A stretch of DNA of 64,000 nucleotides from Streptomyces sp. NBRC 110611 (GCF_001590865.1 NZ_BBUY01000001.1:156766-220765); one strand, 5' to 3'. Counted from the first letter of the stretch, positions 27,360-35,744 are shown. The notes: generated by a model not told the origin, from the letters alone. Numbers and translations are program-made.

Positions 27360-28382
27360 TCAGTGCTTGTTGGCGGTGCGGCGGCGGGCGGCGATGACCA
27401 GGCCCGCGCCTGCGGTGAGGGCGGCGGCGGAGCCGCCGATGGCCCACGGGGTGGCCGGGCCGGCGCCGGTGGCGGCCAGCTTCTCGTCGCCACCGGAAGC
27501 GACCGGCTTCTCAGCGGCGGACTTCTCGGCCGAGGGCTTGTCGGCGGCCGGCTTCGCGGGTGCGACGGGCTCGCTCTGAGTGCTCCCGCCGGTCTTGCCG
27601 CCGGCCGTGTCGTCACCCTTGCCGTCGTGGGCACCCGGCGTCTTGCCGTCGCCGGTGGAGGGCTTGGAGTCACCGCCGCCGGAAGGCTTGTGGCCCGTGT
27701 CCCTGCCCGCGTCCGGCTTCTTCTCGCCGCCCGGAGTCTTGTCGTCGCCCGGCTTCTTGTCGTCACCCGGGGTCTTGTCGTCCCCGGTGTCCGGGCGCTT
27801 AGCCCCATCCGCGGGGGCCGGGAAGAAGTAGAAGAAGGGGGACCTCTCGATCGGCCGGTCCTTCTCCTTCGGCATTCCGAAGGGGGCGATAAAGCCGTTG
27901 ATGCCCTCCTCGTAGATGAGGCGGGTCGCAAGCCGCAGGCGAAGGTCCACGGTGAACTTGCCGTGCGCCTCCAGTGTCGGCACCTCAAGCTTGAACTCGT
28001 GGGGGTCGCTCGGGTCGCTCGGGTCGGGAGCGATCGCCGCCCAGGAACCGTCCTGGGAGCGCTGCTCCAGCTCGATCTCACCGGACTTGGCGTTCCAGCC
28101 CGAGTAGCCGACCACCATGCGCACCGAGAAGCCGGTGAGCGGTTCGTCATCGGGGTTCTTGACGGTCAGCTTCGCCTGCAGCCACTGGCCGGTGGTGACC
28201 TCGCTCTGGCCGGTGATGGTCAGCGGGACGGCGCTGAGCTTTCCGGCCTCCGCCGGCGACGGGGTGGTGACCTCCGTGGACCCGGCCGCCGGGGCGGTGG
28301 CCGCAACGGCACTGGGAGCCAGGAAGAGGACGGGGGCTATGGCCGCCGCGGCGACGACCGCGGCGGAACGGTGCAACTTCAC
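27360..28382 (-). CDS. LAXTG cell-wall-anchored surface protein
   Basis: A 340-residue exported protein. It has a signal peptide (MKLHRSAAVVAAAAIAP... AVAA), an Ig-like beta domain (about 45-150), a long Lys/Pro/Asp/Gly linker (about 185-290) and a C-terminal sorting signal LAATG, hydrophobic helix and RRRTANKH. LAXTG is the motif used by Streptomyces class E sortases, so covalent peptidoglycan attachment is expected. The GTG start has GAGG nine bases upstream. Its last 45 codons are almost identical in DNA to the end of the neighbour at 28435. Confidence 0.85.
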   Translation of the reverse strand: MKLHRSAAVVAAAAIAPVLFLAPSAVAATAPAAGSTEVTTPSPAEAGKLSAVPLTITGQSEVTTGQWLQAKLTVKNPDDEPLTGFSVRMVVGYSGWNAKSGEIELEQRSQDGSWAAIAPDPSDPSDPHEFKLEVPTLEAHGKFTVDLRLRLATRLIYEEGINGFIAPFGMPKEKDRPIERSPFFYFFPAPADGAKRPDTGDDKTPGDDKKPGDDKTPGGEKKPDAGRDTGHKPSGGGDSKPSTGDGKTPGAHDGKGDDTAGGKTGGSTQSEPVAPAKPAADKPSAEKSAAEKPVASGGDEKLAATGAGPATPWAIGGSAAALTAGAGLVIAARRRTANKH

Positions 28383-28434
28383 GTGTCAGAACCTCTGATG
28401 GGAGAAAACGTGGGGGCGTGGAGGTGAGCGCGGA

Positions 28435-29622
28435 TCAGCGCTCGTTGGCGGTACGGCGGCGGGCGGCGATGACCAGGCCCGCGCCTGCAGTGAGGGCGGC
28501 GGCGGAGCCGCCGATGGCCCACGGGGTGGCCGAGCCGGCGCCGGTGGCGGCCAACTGGGTGCCGGAGGAGTCGGTGCCGGAGGCCGCTACGGCGTGCTCG
28601 GCGCCGGTGGTGCCGCGGGAGGCATGGACGTCCGAGACATTCCTGGCGCCGGCCTGCTCCTGCTGCTTGTCACCGCCGGAAGCCTTGCCGTCCTTGGACT
28701 CCTGGCTCCCCGTGGCCTTCCCGTCGCCCGTGCCGTCCTTGCCCTTGCCCTGGGCCTTGTCCTTGGCGGCCTCGGCCTCGTCCAGCCTGCGGGCCTCGTA
28801 CTGGCCGACCTTGAGGAACTCACGGAGGGCCTCGTGGGTCTTCTTCCTCAGCGCCTCGGTGGCGGCCTTCTGTACGGCCTTGCCGCCGACGCTGTAGATC
28901 TGGACCGTGCGCAGCCTGTCGTCCGCGAACTGGGCCATTTCATAGCCGGTTTCCAGGAAGCGCGTACGGTCCTCGGGACTGCCGTCCATGACCTCCTGCG
29001 CGGCGTCGAAGACCACGCTCCCGGGCTTGGCCTTGGCGACGATGCGCATGATCTCGACGCAGTTGTCCTCGTCGCGGGCCTTGTACTGGCCGGTCTCGAG
29101 GAACTCGCGGAGGGCGGCGTAAGTGTTCTTCTCCAGCGCCTTCTGGGCTTCCCTCTTCACGCCCTTGCCGCCGACGCTCAAGATCCAGTAGACGCGCAGC
29201 CGGTAGTCGGTGGTCTGGGCCTTCTTGTAGCCCACCTCCAGGAAGCGCACGCGGTCCTCGGGGGAGCCGTTCATGGCCTGCTGCGCGGCTTTGTCGACAT
29301 TGCTGCCGGGCTCGACCTTGCCGATGATCTTGAGGATGGCAAAGCGGTTGTCCTCGTCGCTCGCACCCTTGGACGAGGAGGCCGACGAGGACGCCGAGGC
29401 CGAGGGCGAGGAAGAGGAAGAGGAGGACGAGGAAGGCGACGAGGCAGAGCCCTCGGACGCCCCGCCCTTCTTCCCGCCCTCCTTCTGTGCCTCAGATGCC
29501 GTGTCCGGAGCCGAGGCCGGCGAGGTCTTGGGGGTGTCAGCGGCGAAGGCCGGAGAAGAGAACAGGACGGCAGGCGCTATCGCGGCAGTGGCTACTGCCG
29601 CGGAGACACGCTTGAGCTTCAA
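28435..29622 (-). CDS. ALF-repeat LAXTG surface protein
   Basis: A 395-residue exported protein starting at TTG (MKLKRVSAAVATAAIAP signal peptide) with a G-rich site eight bases upstream. A Ser/Ala low-complexity stretch (about 60-90) is followed by ALF-type repeats of about 35-40 residues, for example GSPEDRVRFLEVGYKKAQ and ALREFLETGQYKARDEDN, alternating twice through about residue 265. A Lys/Gly/Gln linker and the sorting signal LAATG plus helix plus RRRTANER end the protein. ALF repeats are helical and common in Streptomyces extracellular proteins; their binding partner is unknown. Confidence 0.85.
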   Translation of the reverse strand: MKLKRVSAAVATAAIAPAVLFSSPAFAADTPKTSPASAPDTASEAQKEGGKKGGASEGSASSPSSSSSSSSSPSASASSSASSSKGASDEDNRFAILKIIGKVEPGSNVDKAAQQAMNGSPEDRVRFLEVGYKKAQTTDYRLRVYWILSVGGKGVKREAQKALEKNTYAALREFLETGQYKARDEDNCVEIMRIVAKAKPGSVVFDAAQEVMDGSPEDRTRFLETGYEMAQFADDRLRTVQIYSVGGKAVQKAATEALRKKTHEALREFLKVGQYEARRLDEAEAAKDKAQGKGKDGTGDGKATGSQESKDGKASGGDKQQEQAGARNVSDVHASRGTTGAEHAVAASGTDSSGTQLAATGAGSATPWAIGGSAAALTAGAGLVIAARRRTANER

Positions 29623-29823
29623 CGCGGATACCCCCAGCTTTCCGGTGGACAACCCTATGTCGGTATGTCGGTCATGGGTTCGTAAATTACGCAATCCAGG
29701 GTAGAGCAGTCATGTTTTATCCCGGAGGGCGGGTTGGGCTGACCGGCTGCGCAGATACGGCCGGCCGGCCCGAAGGACGTCCTCCGGTACCGGGCGAAGT
29801 CTCCGGAGCCTGGTCGTCGCCCC

Positions 29824-30423
29824 TCAGACCCGGCTCCCCTTCCGCTCGTCCGCACGCCGTCGTCTCCAGTACGCGATGGTCAGTACGGCAAGGAGCGGCC
29901 CCCACAGGATCAGCGGCGTGTAGCAGATGTGGAACCAGGCCTCCTCCCAGCCGCCGGCCTCGCCCGGGAAGTCACCGGGAAGCGCGTCACCCCGGATCGT
30001 CGTGCCCATGACCTGGGTGACGGGACCGAGGACGGTCCACAAGAAGGTGAGGAGAGCGGCCCCGGTCGCGGCGGGGACGACTGCCGCCATCGTCGGGACC
30101 CGGCGTCCTCCCACCAACGGGAGCCAGCGCGGGAACACCTCGCCCCACCGAGCGATCAGGCCGAACGCGGTGAACGCGAGAGCCTCGGACAAGACCGACA
30201 GGAAGACGACGTACAGCCGCTCGCCGATCCCGCCCCTGCCCCCAGGAGCGAAAGCGACCGGGAGCCGCCACAAGCTGGACGGCAGGACTGCCAACACCAC
30301 GGCCCAGGCGGTGAGGTGCAGACGCCGGGAGACCCCGGCGACGGGCTCATGAGCGGCCCGCCAGGCACTGCGGAACCGTCCGGAGCGGACTGGGTGTTCG
30401 TCGATGCGCGGGGGCAGATGCAT
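29824..30423 (-). CDS. hypothetical four-helix membrane protein
   Basis: A 199-residue protein beginning at an ATG with AGGGA six bases upstream. Four hydrophobic segments are visible: HLTAWAVVLAVLPSSLW, LYVVFLSVLSEALAFTAFGL, TMAAVVPAATGAALLTFLW and a C-terminal TPLILWGPLLAVLTIAYW, ending in a basic RRRR tail. I recognise no family beyond resemblance to small actinobacterial membrane proteins. It is isolated from neighbours on the same strand. Confidence 0.7.
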   Translation of the reverse strand: MHLPPRIDEHPVRSGRFRSAWRAAHEPVAGVSRRLHLTAWAVVLAVLPSSLWRLPVAFAPGGRGGIGERLYVVFLSVLSEALAFTAFGLIARWGEVFPRWLPLVGGRRVPTMAAVVPAATGAALLTFLWTVLGPVTQVMGTTIRGDALPGDFPGEAGGWEEAWFHICYTPLILWGPLLAVLTIAYWRRRRADERKGSRV

Positions 30424-30729
30424 GTGTGTTCCCTGTCTCACTGGGCCCAACCGACCCGTTCGTCCACGAAGATCGCGGCCGGGAGGGTCGTCACACATCG
30501 AGCCGTGGGCTGACCCGGCTCCGCCATACGGCCGATGGGCCGTGTTACCGAAGGACGGTGCCTGGGGCATCACCCGGGCAGGGTGCAGGGCCTGGCCCGA
30601 TGGCGGCTGCGGGCACCGCAGCCCGCCACCCACCCCCGCCACCCACCCCGAGCCTTCCGGTGGCGCCCCGACCAGCAAGAGGTGATTACCGACAGTTTTG
30701 AGAAGCCGCCGACGTGACCGCACTGCCCT
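30424..30729. other. intergenic region, no gene seen
   Basis: Several short overlapping frames on both strands have no ribosome site and repetitive proline or serine composition. A CCACCC-type direct repeat occurs at about 30624-30650. It likely marks the edge of the lower-GC island. Confidence 0.4.
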
Positions 30730-30930
30730 TCAGCAGCCCTCTCCTTGCCATTCCAGCGCGGCATGAAGTCGCCGGAATCCCTTCAAAACGGCGTCCACAG
30801 AAGTCTCTTGCTCAGCAGGAAAGTGACGGGAAAGCCGTGTCAGCCGCTGTTGCAATTCCCGCTGCTGTCCCGTAGTCCCAGCCTCTCCATGTACGTGCTG
30901 GTCCCCGCTCCTCACGCCCGACTCCTCCAT
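30730..30930 (-). CDS. 66-residue hypothetical protein
   Basis: A small soluble, probably helical protein (QQRELQQRLTRLSRHF, VDAVLKGFRRLHAALEW). The ATG has AAGGGG five bases upstream, and it overlaps the end of the preceding gene by 19 bases. This favours a real third gene in the operon that starts with the anti-sigma-like ATPase. I recognise no family. Confidence 0.6.
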   Translation of the reverse strand: MEESGVRSGDQHVHGEAGTTGQQRELQQRLTRLSRHFPAEQETSVDAVLKGFRRLHAALEWQGEGC

Positions 30931-31271
30931 GCTGTCCCCTTGTCCCCCAATACCCGAAGGTGCGTCGTCGTGGTACGCGCATCCCCATCCGGTCGGGCGA
31001 TGAACGCGTACATACAGCCCTCCGCGTCAACTGCCCGGAGCACGAACGGCACTCCTACCCCCAGCCCGTCCACCGCCCAGCTGTACTCGACCGTGTCGTC
31101 CAGCCACGCCCGCACCGCTCGGTCGTACGGAGCGCCCACCTGCTGCGCCACTTGTTCCGCCCGTTTGCGAACCCAGCTCAGCGCGTCGCTCGGCGAGTGC
31201 GAGACCCAGCCGCCAAGGTCCACCGGAGTCCCATCGGGGCAACGGGCGGTAGCCGCTGCCCGGTAGGCCAT
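30912..31271 (-). CDS. 119-residue hypothetical protein in ATPase operon
   Basis: A soluble protein with coding-like features: GGWVSHSPSDALSWVRKRAE, AVRAWLDDTVEYSWAVDG and RPDGDARTTTTHLRVLG. It begins 23 bases after the end of the anti-sigma-like ATPase gene, without a clear Shine-Dalgarno site, so translational coupling is possible. The family is not recognised. Position between the ATPase and the 66-residue gene suggests a shared regulatory task. Confidence 0.65.
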   Translation of the reverse strand: MAYRAAATARCPDGTPVDLGGWVSHSPSDALSWVRKRAEQVAQQVGAPYDRAVRAWLDDTVEYSWAVDGLGVGVPFVLRAVDAEGCMYAFIARPDGDARTTTTHLRVLGDKGTAWRSRA

Positions 31272-31294
31272 GCACGCCGGGGCTGCCGGGCCTG

Positions 31295-31771
31295 TCACGG
31301 CCGGTTCTGCCCTGGCGTTGGCCGACCCGGCTGCGAACCACCGCCTACCGCCAGCTCGGCCCACACGGTCTTTCCGGTGTCGTCCCGGTCGACGCCCCAG
31401 CCACTCGCCAAGACGTCCACCAGCAACAAACCACGCCCGCATTCTTCGTCCTCCTCGGCTTGATTCATCATGGGTAGTTCGTCGCTCGAGTCGTGCACCT
31501 CCAGGCGCAGCCGGCCATCCGTCAACGTGAACCGGACGCCGATCTCCGGGGCGGGGGGAACCTGTGCCTTCACCGCGTTGGTGACCAGTTCGGATACCAG
31601 CAGCTCCGCCAAGCAGGCAAGTTCACCGATGACGTGCCAGATGCCGAGCTGGTGGCGGAGTGCTTCGCGCGCTCGCCTCACGCTGCGGTAATCGCTGGGA
31701 AAGTGGTGCGTCGAGGCGGGCTGTTGGGCGAATGCCAGCCGTTTTGCTGCTGGTCGGGCGCGTGTGGACAT
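31295..31771 (-). CDS. ATP-binding (HATPase_c, RsbW-like) regulatory protein
   Basis: A 158-residue single-domain GHKL ATPase of the anti-sigma/serine-kinase type. The N box is ELLVSELVTNAVKA, the G1 region RLEVHDSSDELP, and the G2 region ECGRGLLLVDVLASGWG. Such proteins are numerous in Streptomyces and bind sigma factors or anti-anti-sigma partners. It starts at ATG 31771 with AAGGGA five bases upstream and is divergent from an HTH/DUF5753-DUF397 pair, the arrangement known from whiJ-like and abaA-like loci. Confidence 0.85.
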   Translation of the reverse strand: MSTRARPAAKRLAFAQQPASTHHFPSDYRSVRRAREALRHQLGIWHVIGELACLAELLVSELVTNAVKAQVPPAPEIGVRFTLTDGRLRLEVHDSSDELPMMNQAEEDEECGRGLLLVDVLASGWGVDRDDTGKTVWAELAVGGGSQPGRPTPGQNRP

Positions 31772-31879
31772 GGCTATCCCTTGGGGAGCGCGACTGGAGA
31801 ACCGCCGTGCGGGCGACTGCCGCAGCGTGACGGGTTGGTACTCAAGGTGGCACCGACTGCAGTCCGCTAGCAAGCAAAT

Positions 31880-31899
31880 CTGGGGAATTAATTCCCCAG
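31880..31899. promoter_or_regulatory. perfect 20-bp palindrome between divergent regulators
   Basis: CTGGGGAATTAATTCCCCAG is fully self-complementary and has an AT centre unusual for this genome. It lies 108 bases before the ATPase start and 79 bases before the HTH protein start, where an autoregulatory operator of the HTH/DUF5753 protein would be expected. Confidence 0.65.
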
Positions 31900-31978
31900 A
31901 GTGATAGCCTCAAGATCCATGTTGCAGCACAGAGTTGGGCAACTGGAGACTTGGCTCACCGTGTACGGGAGGTCAGAG

Positions 31979-32863
31979 TTGACAGGTCAACAGGCGGGTG
32001 CGGGGCGGAAGTCCACTGTCCTGGGCAGAAAGCTCGGTGGGGAGTTGCTGAAGCTTCGTGACGCACAAGGGCTGACACAGCCCCAGGCAGCGCGACACCT
32101 GACAGCGACACAAACGAAGATCGCCAAGATAGAGCGTGGTGTCGTGCCGGTCCGCGACCCCGATCTTCATGCGCTGTGTGACTTGTACGGCGTGGAGCGT
32201 GCCGACGCAACCCGGGATCGTCTGCTCGCTCTGGCGAAGGCGGACCGAGAGCGTCGGCGCGCAAAGGGCTGGTGGGAGGAGTACACCGACCTCGGCGACC
32301 TGCTGGAGTACATCCAACTGGAGGCCGGGGCTTCCAGCGTTCGGACGTTCCAGAACCAGTTGGTCCCTGGGCTGTTGCAGACGCCCGAGTACGCCCGTGC
32401 GGTGGCCGTAGCGGATGATGTGTGGGAGGACCCGGACCATGTTGATCAGTTCGTTGCGGCGCGTGTTGGCAGACAGGCCCGACTGACGGATGGCGAGACG
32501 CTCGAGTTGTGGGCGGTGCTCTCTGAGGCCGTACTTCGGCAGCAGGTTGGTGGACCGACGGTAATGCAGGCACAGCTGGAACGACTGCTTGAGGTTTCCG
32601 CCATGCCCAATGTCAAACTGCAGGTGTGGCCGTTCGAGGCTGGGGCGCACGCGTCGATGAGCGGACCGTTTGTGATTGTGGGTTTTGAGGAGCCAGCCTC
32701 TACGGACGTCGTCTACGTCGAGACCGCCAGCTCCAGGTTGTGGCTGGAGAGTGAGGAGGATGCGAACCGGCACCGAGGGCTGTTCGATAGCGTTCGCAGG
32801 AAGGCGCTGTCTCCCGAGGACACCCGCGCCCGGCTGTCCAGCCTGATCAAGGAGAACCGGTGA
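31979..32863 (+). CDS. HTH/DUF5753 regulator (WhiJ/Scr1-like)
   Basis: A 294-residue protein with an N-terminal XRE-type helix-turn-helix (about 15-70: LGGELLKLRDAQGLTQPQAA, TQTKIAKIERG) and a C-terminal DUF5753 domain (about 105-285: FQNQLVPGLLQTPEYARAV, LSEAVLRQQVGG, LQVWPFEAGAH). The TTG at 31979 is chosen because GGGAGG lies six bases upstream; a GTG at 31901 would add residues across the palindrome region. It overlaps the DUF397 gene by 4 bases. Members act as developmental repressors together with their DUF397 partner. Confidence 0.85.
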   Translation: MTGQQAGAGRKSTVLGRKLGGELLKLRDAQGLTQPQAARHLTATQTKIAKIERGVVPVRDPDLHALCDLYGVERADATRDRLLALAKADRERRRAKGWWEEYTDLGDLLEYIQLEAGASSVRTFQNQLVPGLLQTPEYARAVAVADDVWEDPDHVDQFVAARVGRQARLTDGETLELWAVLSEAVLRQQVGGPTVMQAQLERLLEVSAMPNVKLQVWPFEAGAHASMSGPFVIVGFEEPASTDVVYVETASSRLWLESEEDANRHRGLFDSVRRKALSPEDTRARLSSLIKENR

Positions 32864-33054
32864 CCACGTTTGAGTTCCACAAGTCCAGCTACAGCGGTTC
32901 CCAAGGCGAGTGCGTGGAAGTGGCCCGGAACGTTCCTGGCGCCACGGCTATACGCGACAGCAAAGATGCGGTGGGCCCGCGTCTCGTCTTCGGAGCGGGA
33001 GCTTGGGGAGCGTTCTTGGAGATGCTGGCGACTGACGAGTTCACAGCTGCCTGA
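32860..33054 (+). CDS. DUF397 protein
   Basis: A 64-residue small acidic protein with the full DUF397 signature: FHKSSYSGSQGECVEVA, then IRDSKDAVGPRLVFGAGAW, then FLEML. It is translationally coupled (GTGA overlap) to the HTH/DUF5753 gene. In WhiJ-type systems the DUF397 product modulates the paired HTH protein; I infer the same here. Confidence 0.9.
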   Translation: MTTFEFHKSSYSGSQGECVEVARNVPGATAIRDSKDAVGPRLVFGAGAWGAFLEMLATDEFTAA

Positions 33055-33327
33055 GAGGTATCCACCTGCGGCCGAGGGCGTGGAGGACGCCTCCGAAGAC
33101 GACGGGGCGGCGTGCTCGCGGCCGCCTCGTCCCTGGTCCGGCGGTGTGCCAGCTGACTACGAGATCCGCCACACGGGCTTCTCTACAAGGCTCAAGCGGT
33201 GGGGAGTACACGATCCGTCCCCGCGTGGTTGAGAACAGGTTCCCGGCCGGTCGCTGGCAACAGAAGGAGCCGACGACCGGCCGGGGCAGCTGTCCCTTAG
33301 CCACCTCTCCGGGCAGGGGCTCTGCCT

Positions 33328-33942
33328 TCAGGTGCGGAGGGCGGCCAACTCGGCACTGATCAGAGCCTTGGCTTCATCGCCGTATACGGCTGATCTCTCC
33401 AGGAGGGTGAATGCCTTCTCGTAGGTGTCAATCTGCTTGCGGTCAGTGCACACCGGATCGGTCCCGTACAGTTCGACCTCGACCCGATTTCCGTCGAAGA
33501 TTCCGAACGAGTGGCCGGGGTAGATGTGCCGCTCTGCCCGGTCGGGGATGATGCCCAGTCTCAGGCCAGGAAGGTCAATCGCGTCATGGAGCCGGGCAAG
33601 CTGAGCGCGCATGACCTCCGGGCCGCCAATGTTGGTGCGCAGCGCTTCTTGAGCGAGGACCACGTGGTATGTACGTCCGCCTTGGCCGATGAGGCTGGCC
33701 CTCGCGGTCCGAGCCTTCACCCCGGCCTCAACATCGTTGGGTGTTCCGTGGAAGTCAACGACCAGACGCAGCATCGCCCGTACGTAATCCGGAGTTTGAA
33801 GGTGTCCCCAGATAACGTTCGAACAGTATTTCCGAGAGTGTTTAGTGTTCCTTACCAACTCCAAGAAGGCCTCTTGTGTCGGCCCCATGCCTTCCTGAAG
33901 TAGTGCGTCCCAATCCGTGGGTTCGTTGGGCTGCGTTACCAC
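33328..33942 (-). CDS. DUF5753 protein lacking the helix-turn-helix
   Basis: A 204-residue protein whose homology to DUF5753 starts almost at its N-terminus (YCSNVIWGHLQTPDYVRAML) and continues with VLAQEALRTNIGGPEVMRAQ, LRLGIIPDRAE and VELYGTDP. Only about 35 residues precede it, with no HTH, whereas typical members are 270-300 residues. The GTG at 33942 follows an AGGGAGG site at short spacing. It is divergent from the 34149-35742 unit. It may act as a sensor or dominant partner for the HTH version; that is inference. Confidence 0.75.
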   Translation of the reverse strand: MVTQPNEPTDWDALLQEGMGPTQEAFLELVRNTKHSRKYCSNVIWGHLQTPDYVRAMLRLVVDFHGTPNDVEAGVKARTARASLIGQGGRTYHVVLAQEALRTNIGGPEVMRAQLARLHDAIDLPGLRLGIIPDRAERHIYPGHSFGIFDGNRVEVELYGTDPVCTDRKQIDTYEKAFTLLERSAVYGDEAKALISAELAALRT

Positions 33943-34057
33943 GCTACCTCCCTCTCCGCCGGGCACTGCTGGCATCAGGAAACCCCACACCGGGCGTGCA
34001 GTCGATCACGGCCACCCAGAACGCGCCGTCGCCACTCTTCCTCACCCCCGCTGGAGA

Positions 34058-34080
34058 GTGGGCAAGTTTGGGCAAGTTCC
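34058..34080. promoter_or_regulatory. direct-repeat motif upstream of the DUF6879 unit
   Basis: GTGGGCAAGTTTGGGCAAGTT carries GGGCAAGTT twice at 10-11 base spacing. A closely related copy lies at 35745-35767 before the next small gene. The position in the divergent promoter region suggests a regulator-binding site. Confidence 0.5.
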
Positions 34081-34148
34081 TTTCTCCCGCGTGCAGTCCA
34101 CGGCAAGCTCTGTCAGGGAGACCGTCATCTCTGCCCGAGGAGGACATC

Positions 34149-34376
34149 ATGACCCTGCACAAACTAGGCAAGGACCCTGAGAGCCCGAGCGGGGGGTCTC
34201 CCACGATCTACCTGGATGACGCAAAAGACACCTACCTTGTCCAAGGGTGGAAGATCGAGGACGCAGATCGCCTGACTCAACTGGACCTCCCCGCTCATGA
34301 GACGGTGGTTGAGATCCCCCGCCGCATGGTGCAGTTCTTCTTGGAGGTGAACGGTGACGAAGGCCCCGACTTTTGA
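34149..34376 (+). CDS. 75-residue hypothetical protein preceding DUF6879
   Basis: Starts at ATG with GAGGAGG six bases upstream. The product is acidic and probably beta-rich (TIYLDDAKDTYLVQGWKIED, ETVVEIPRRMVQFFLEV). It overlaps the DUF6879 gene by 23 bases, so the two are coupled. From memory such small proteins often precede DUF6879 in Streptomyces. Function unknown. Confidence 0.75.
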   Translation: MTLHKLGKDPESPSGGSPTIYLDDAKDTYLVQGWKIEDADRLTQLDLPAHETVVEIPRRMVQFFLEVNGDEGPDF

Positions 34377-34866
34377 GGATCTGTTCCGCAGTTGCCGCCA
34401 GTCGGCAGTCCACCTGGAGATGCGGGACGGCTATATGCGGTCGGATCCTGCCTTCATCGACTGGGCCGCGGGGAAGGCCATCGATCCGGCGGAGCGCTGG
34501 CGAGGCTGGCTTGACATCGTGAGGGAAGCGACAGACAGAGGGGTAGCGGTCCGTCGCGCTCGCATCGTCTCGGAGCCCGTCTCCGACTACATCCGGTTCG
34601 AGCACTCGGTCACCGACGGGCTCAACATCAACGCCGGAGAAGAAGTCGGCTGGCTCCCACGCCGTCAGGCCACGGCCCTCGCACTTCCAGGGAACGACTT
34701 CTGGGTCTTCGACGACAAGGCGGCACTGATCAATCACTTCGATGGTGACGGTGAGTCACTCCAGCACGAGTACGTCGAAAGCCCCCAGCTGGTGTCCTTC
34801 CTCTCCTCCGCGTTCAAGACCGTCTGGGAGAACGTCGTCCCCCATGCCCAGTACCGGCTGGTATGA
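34354..34866 (+). CDS. DUF6879 family protein
   Basis: A 170-residue soluble protein with the DUF6879 pattern: FEDLFRSCRQSAVHLEMRDGY, RRARIVSEPVSDYIRFEHS, NAGEEVGWLPRRQA and FDDKAALINHFD. The GTG start has GGAGG six bases upstream inside the preceding gene. DUF6879 proteins are nearly always next to HTH/DUF5753 regulators, as here (21 bases to the next gene). A toxin-like or ligand-linked role has been suggested for such pairs but is not shown. Confidence 0.85.
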   Translation: MTKAPTFEDLFRSCRQSAVHLEMRDGYMRSDPAFIDWAAGKAIDPAERWRGWLDIVREATDRGVAVRRARIVSEPVSDYIRFEHSVTDGLNINAGEEVGWLPRRQATALALPGNDFWVFDDKAALINHFDGDGESLQHEYVESPQLVSFLSSAFKTVWENVVPHAQYRLV

Positions 34867-34887
34867 GGACAGGGCGCCTGAAGCACA

Positions 34888-35742
34888 GTGTCCACTCCAC
34901 CTTCCTCCTCCGCAGTAAGGGAGGCACGGGTATCCTTCGGTCGGCGCCTGCGCGAGATCCGGAAAGACTCCGGACTTACCGCACGGGCGCTGGCCGCGCT
35001 CGCAGGCTGGCACGAATCCAAGTGCTCGAAGATCGAGAGCGGGGCCAGGCAACCGTCATTCGATGACATCCGCGCCTACGCAGATCACTGTGGGGTTCCG
35101 CACCTCGCTAACGAACTGATCGAAACCGCCCGCGGCATCGACGGCATGTATGTCGAGTGGCGCCAACTGGAACGGTCAGGACTGCGCCGCGCTCAAGAGT
35201 CGGTGCTCCCGGTCTGGGAGCGCACGCTCCGTTACCGCATCTACTCCTCGTGGCTCATCCCAGGCCCTGTGCAGACCAAGGCTTACATTCGAGCGCTCCT
35301 GACCTCGATCCGCGACCGGCGCCGGCTCATCGATGACGTTGAGGAAGCAGTGCGCGTCCGCGTCAACAAGCAGCACATCGTGCACAAGGGCAATCACCGG
35401 TTCTCGATCATCCTGGAAGAGGCCGCCCTCCGGTACAGGATCGGTGGGGTCGAGACGATGGCCGGCCAACTGGGGCACCTGCTGACAGTTTCAACGCTGC
35501 CGTCCGTCAGCCTCGGCATCATCCCCTTGGCGGCTGATCGCTCAGCGCTGTGGCCCGTCGAGGGCTTCTTCCTCTTCGACGACGCTCAAGCGAACGTCGA
35601 GCTGGTGTCAGCACACCTGACTATCGTGCAACGGCACGAAATCGGCCTGTACGCAGACACCTTCAGCACACTGGCCGAGCAGGCCGTATACGGAGCAGAG
35701 GCCCGCGCCCTTATCACGCAGGCGATTGACGCTCTCGGGTGA
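34888..35742 (+). CDS. HTH/DUF5753 regulator
   Basis: A 284-residue regulator with an XRE helix-turn-helix (about 15-70: FGRRLREIRKDSGLTARALA, HESKCSKIESG) and a DUF5753 domain (about 105-275: YSSWLIPGPVQTKAYIRALL, EEAALRYRIGG, VSLGIIPLAADR). The start is GTG with only a weak ribosome site, so coupling to the DUF6879 gene 21 bases upstream is likely. Together with 34149 and 34354 it forms a three-gene unit. A motif resembling its own likely upstream control region is repeated just after its stop. Confidence 0.88.
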   Translation: MSTPPSSSAVREARVSFGRRLREIRKDSGLTARALAALAGWHESKCSKIESGARQPSFDDIRAYADHCGVPHLANELIETARGIDGMYVEWRQLERSGLRRAQESVLPVWERTLRYRIYSSWLIPGPVQTKAYIRALLTSIRDRRRLIDDVEEAVRVRVNKQHIVHKGNHRFSIILEEAALRYRIGGVETMAGQLGHLLTVSTLPSVSLGIIPLAADRSALWPVEGFFLFDDAQANVELVSAHLTIVQRHEIGLYADTFSTLAEQAVYGAEARALITQAIDALG

Positions 35743-35744
35743 TC

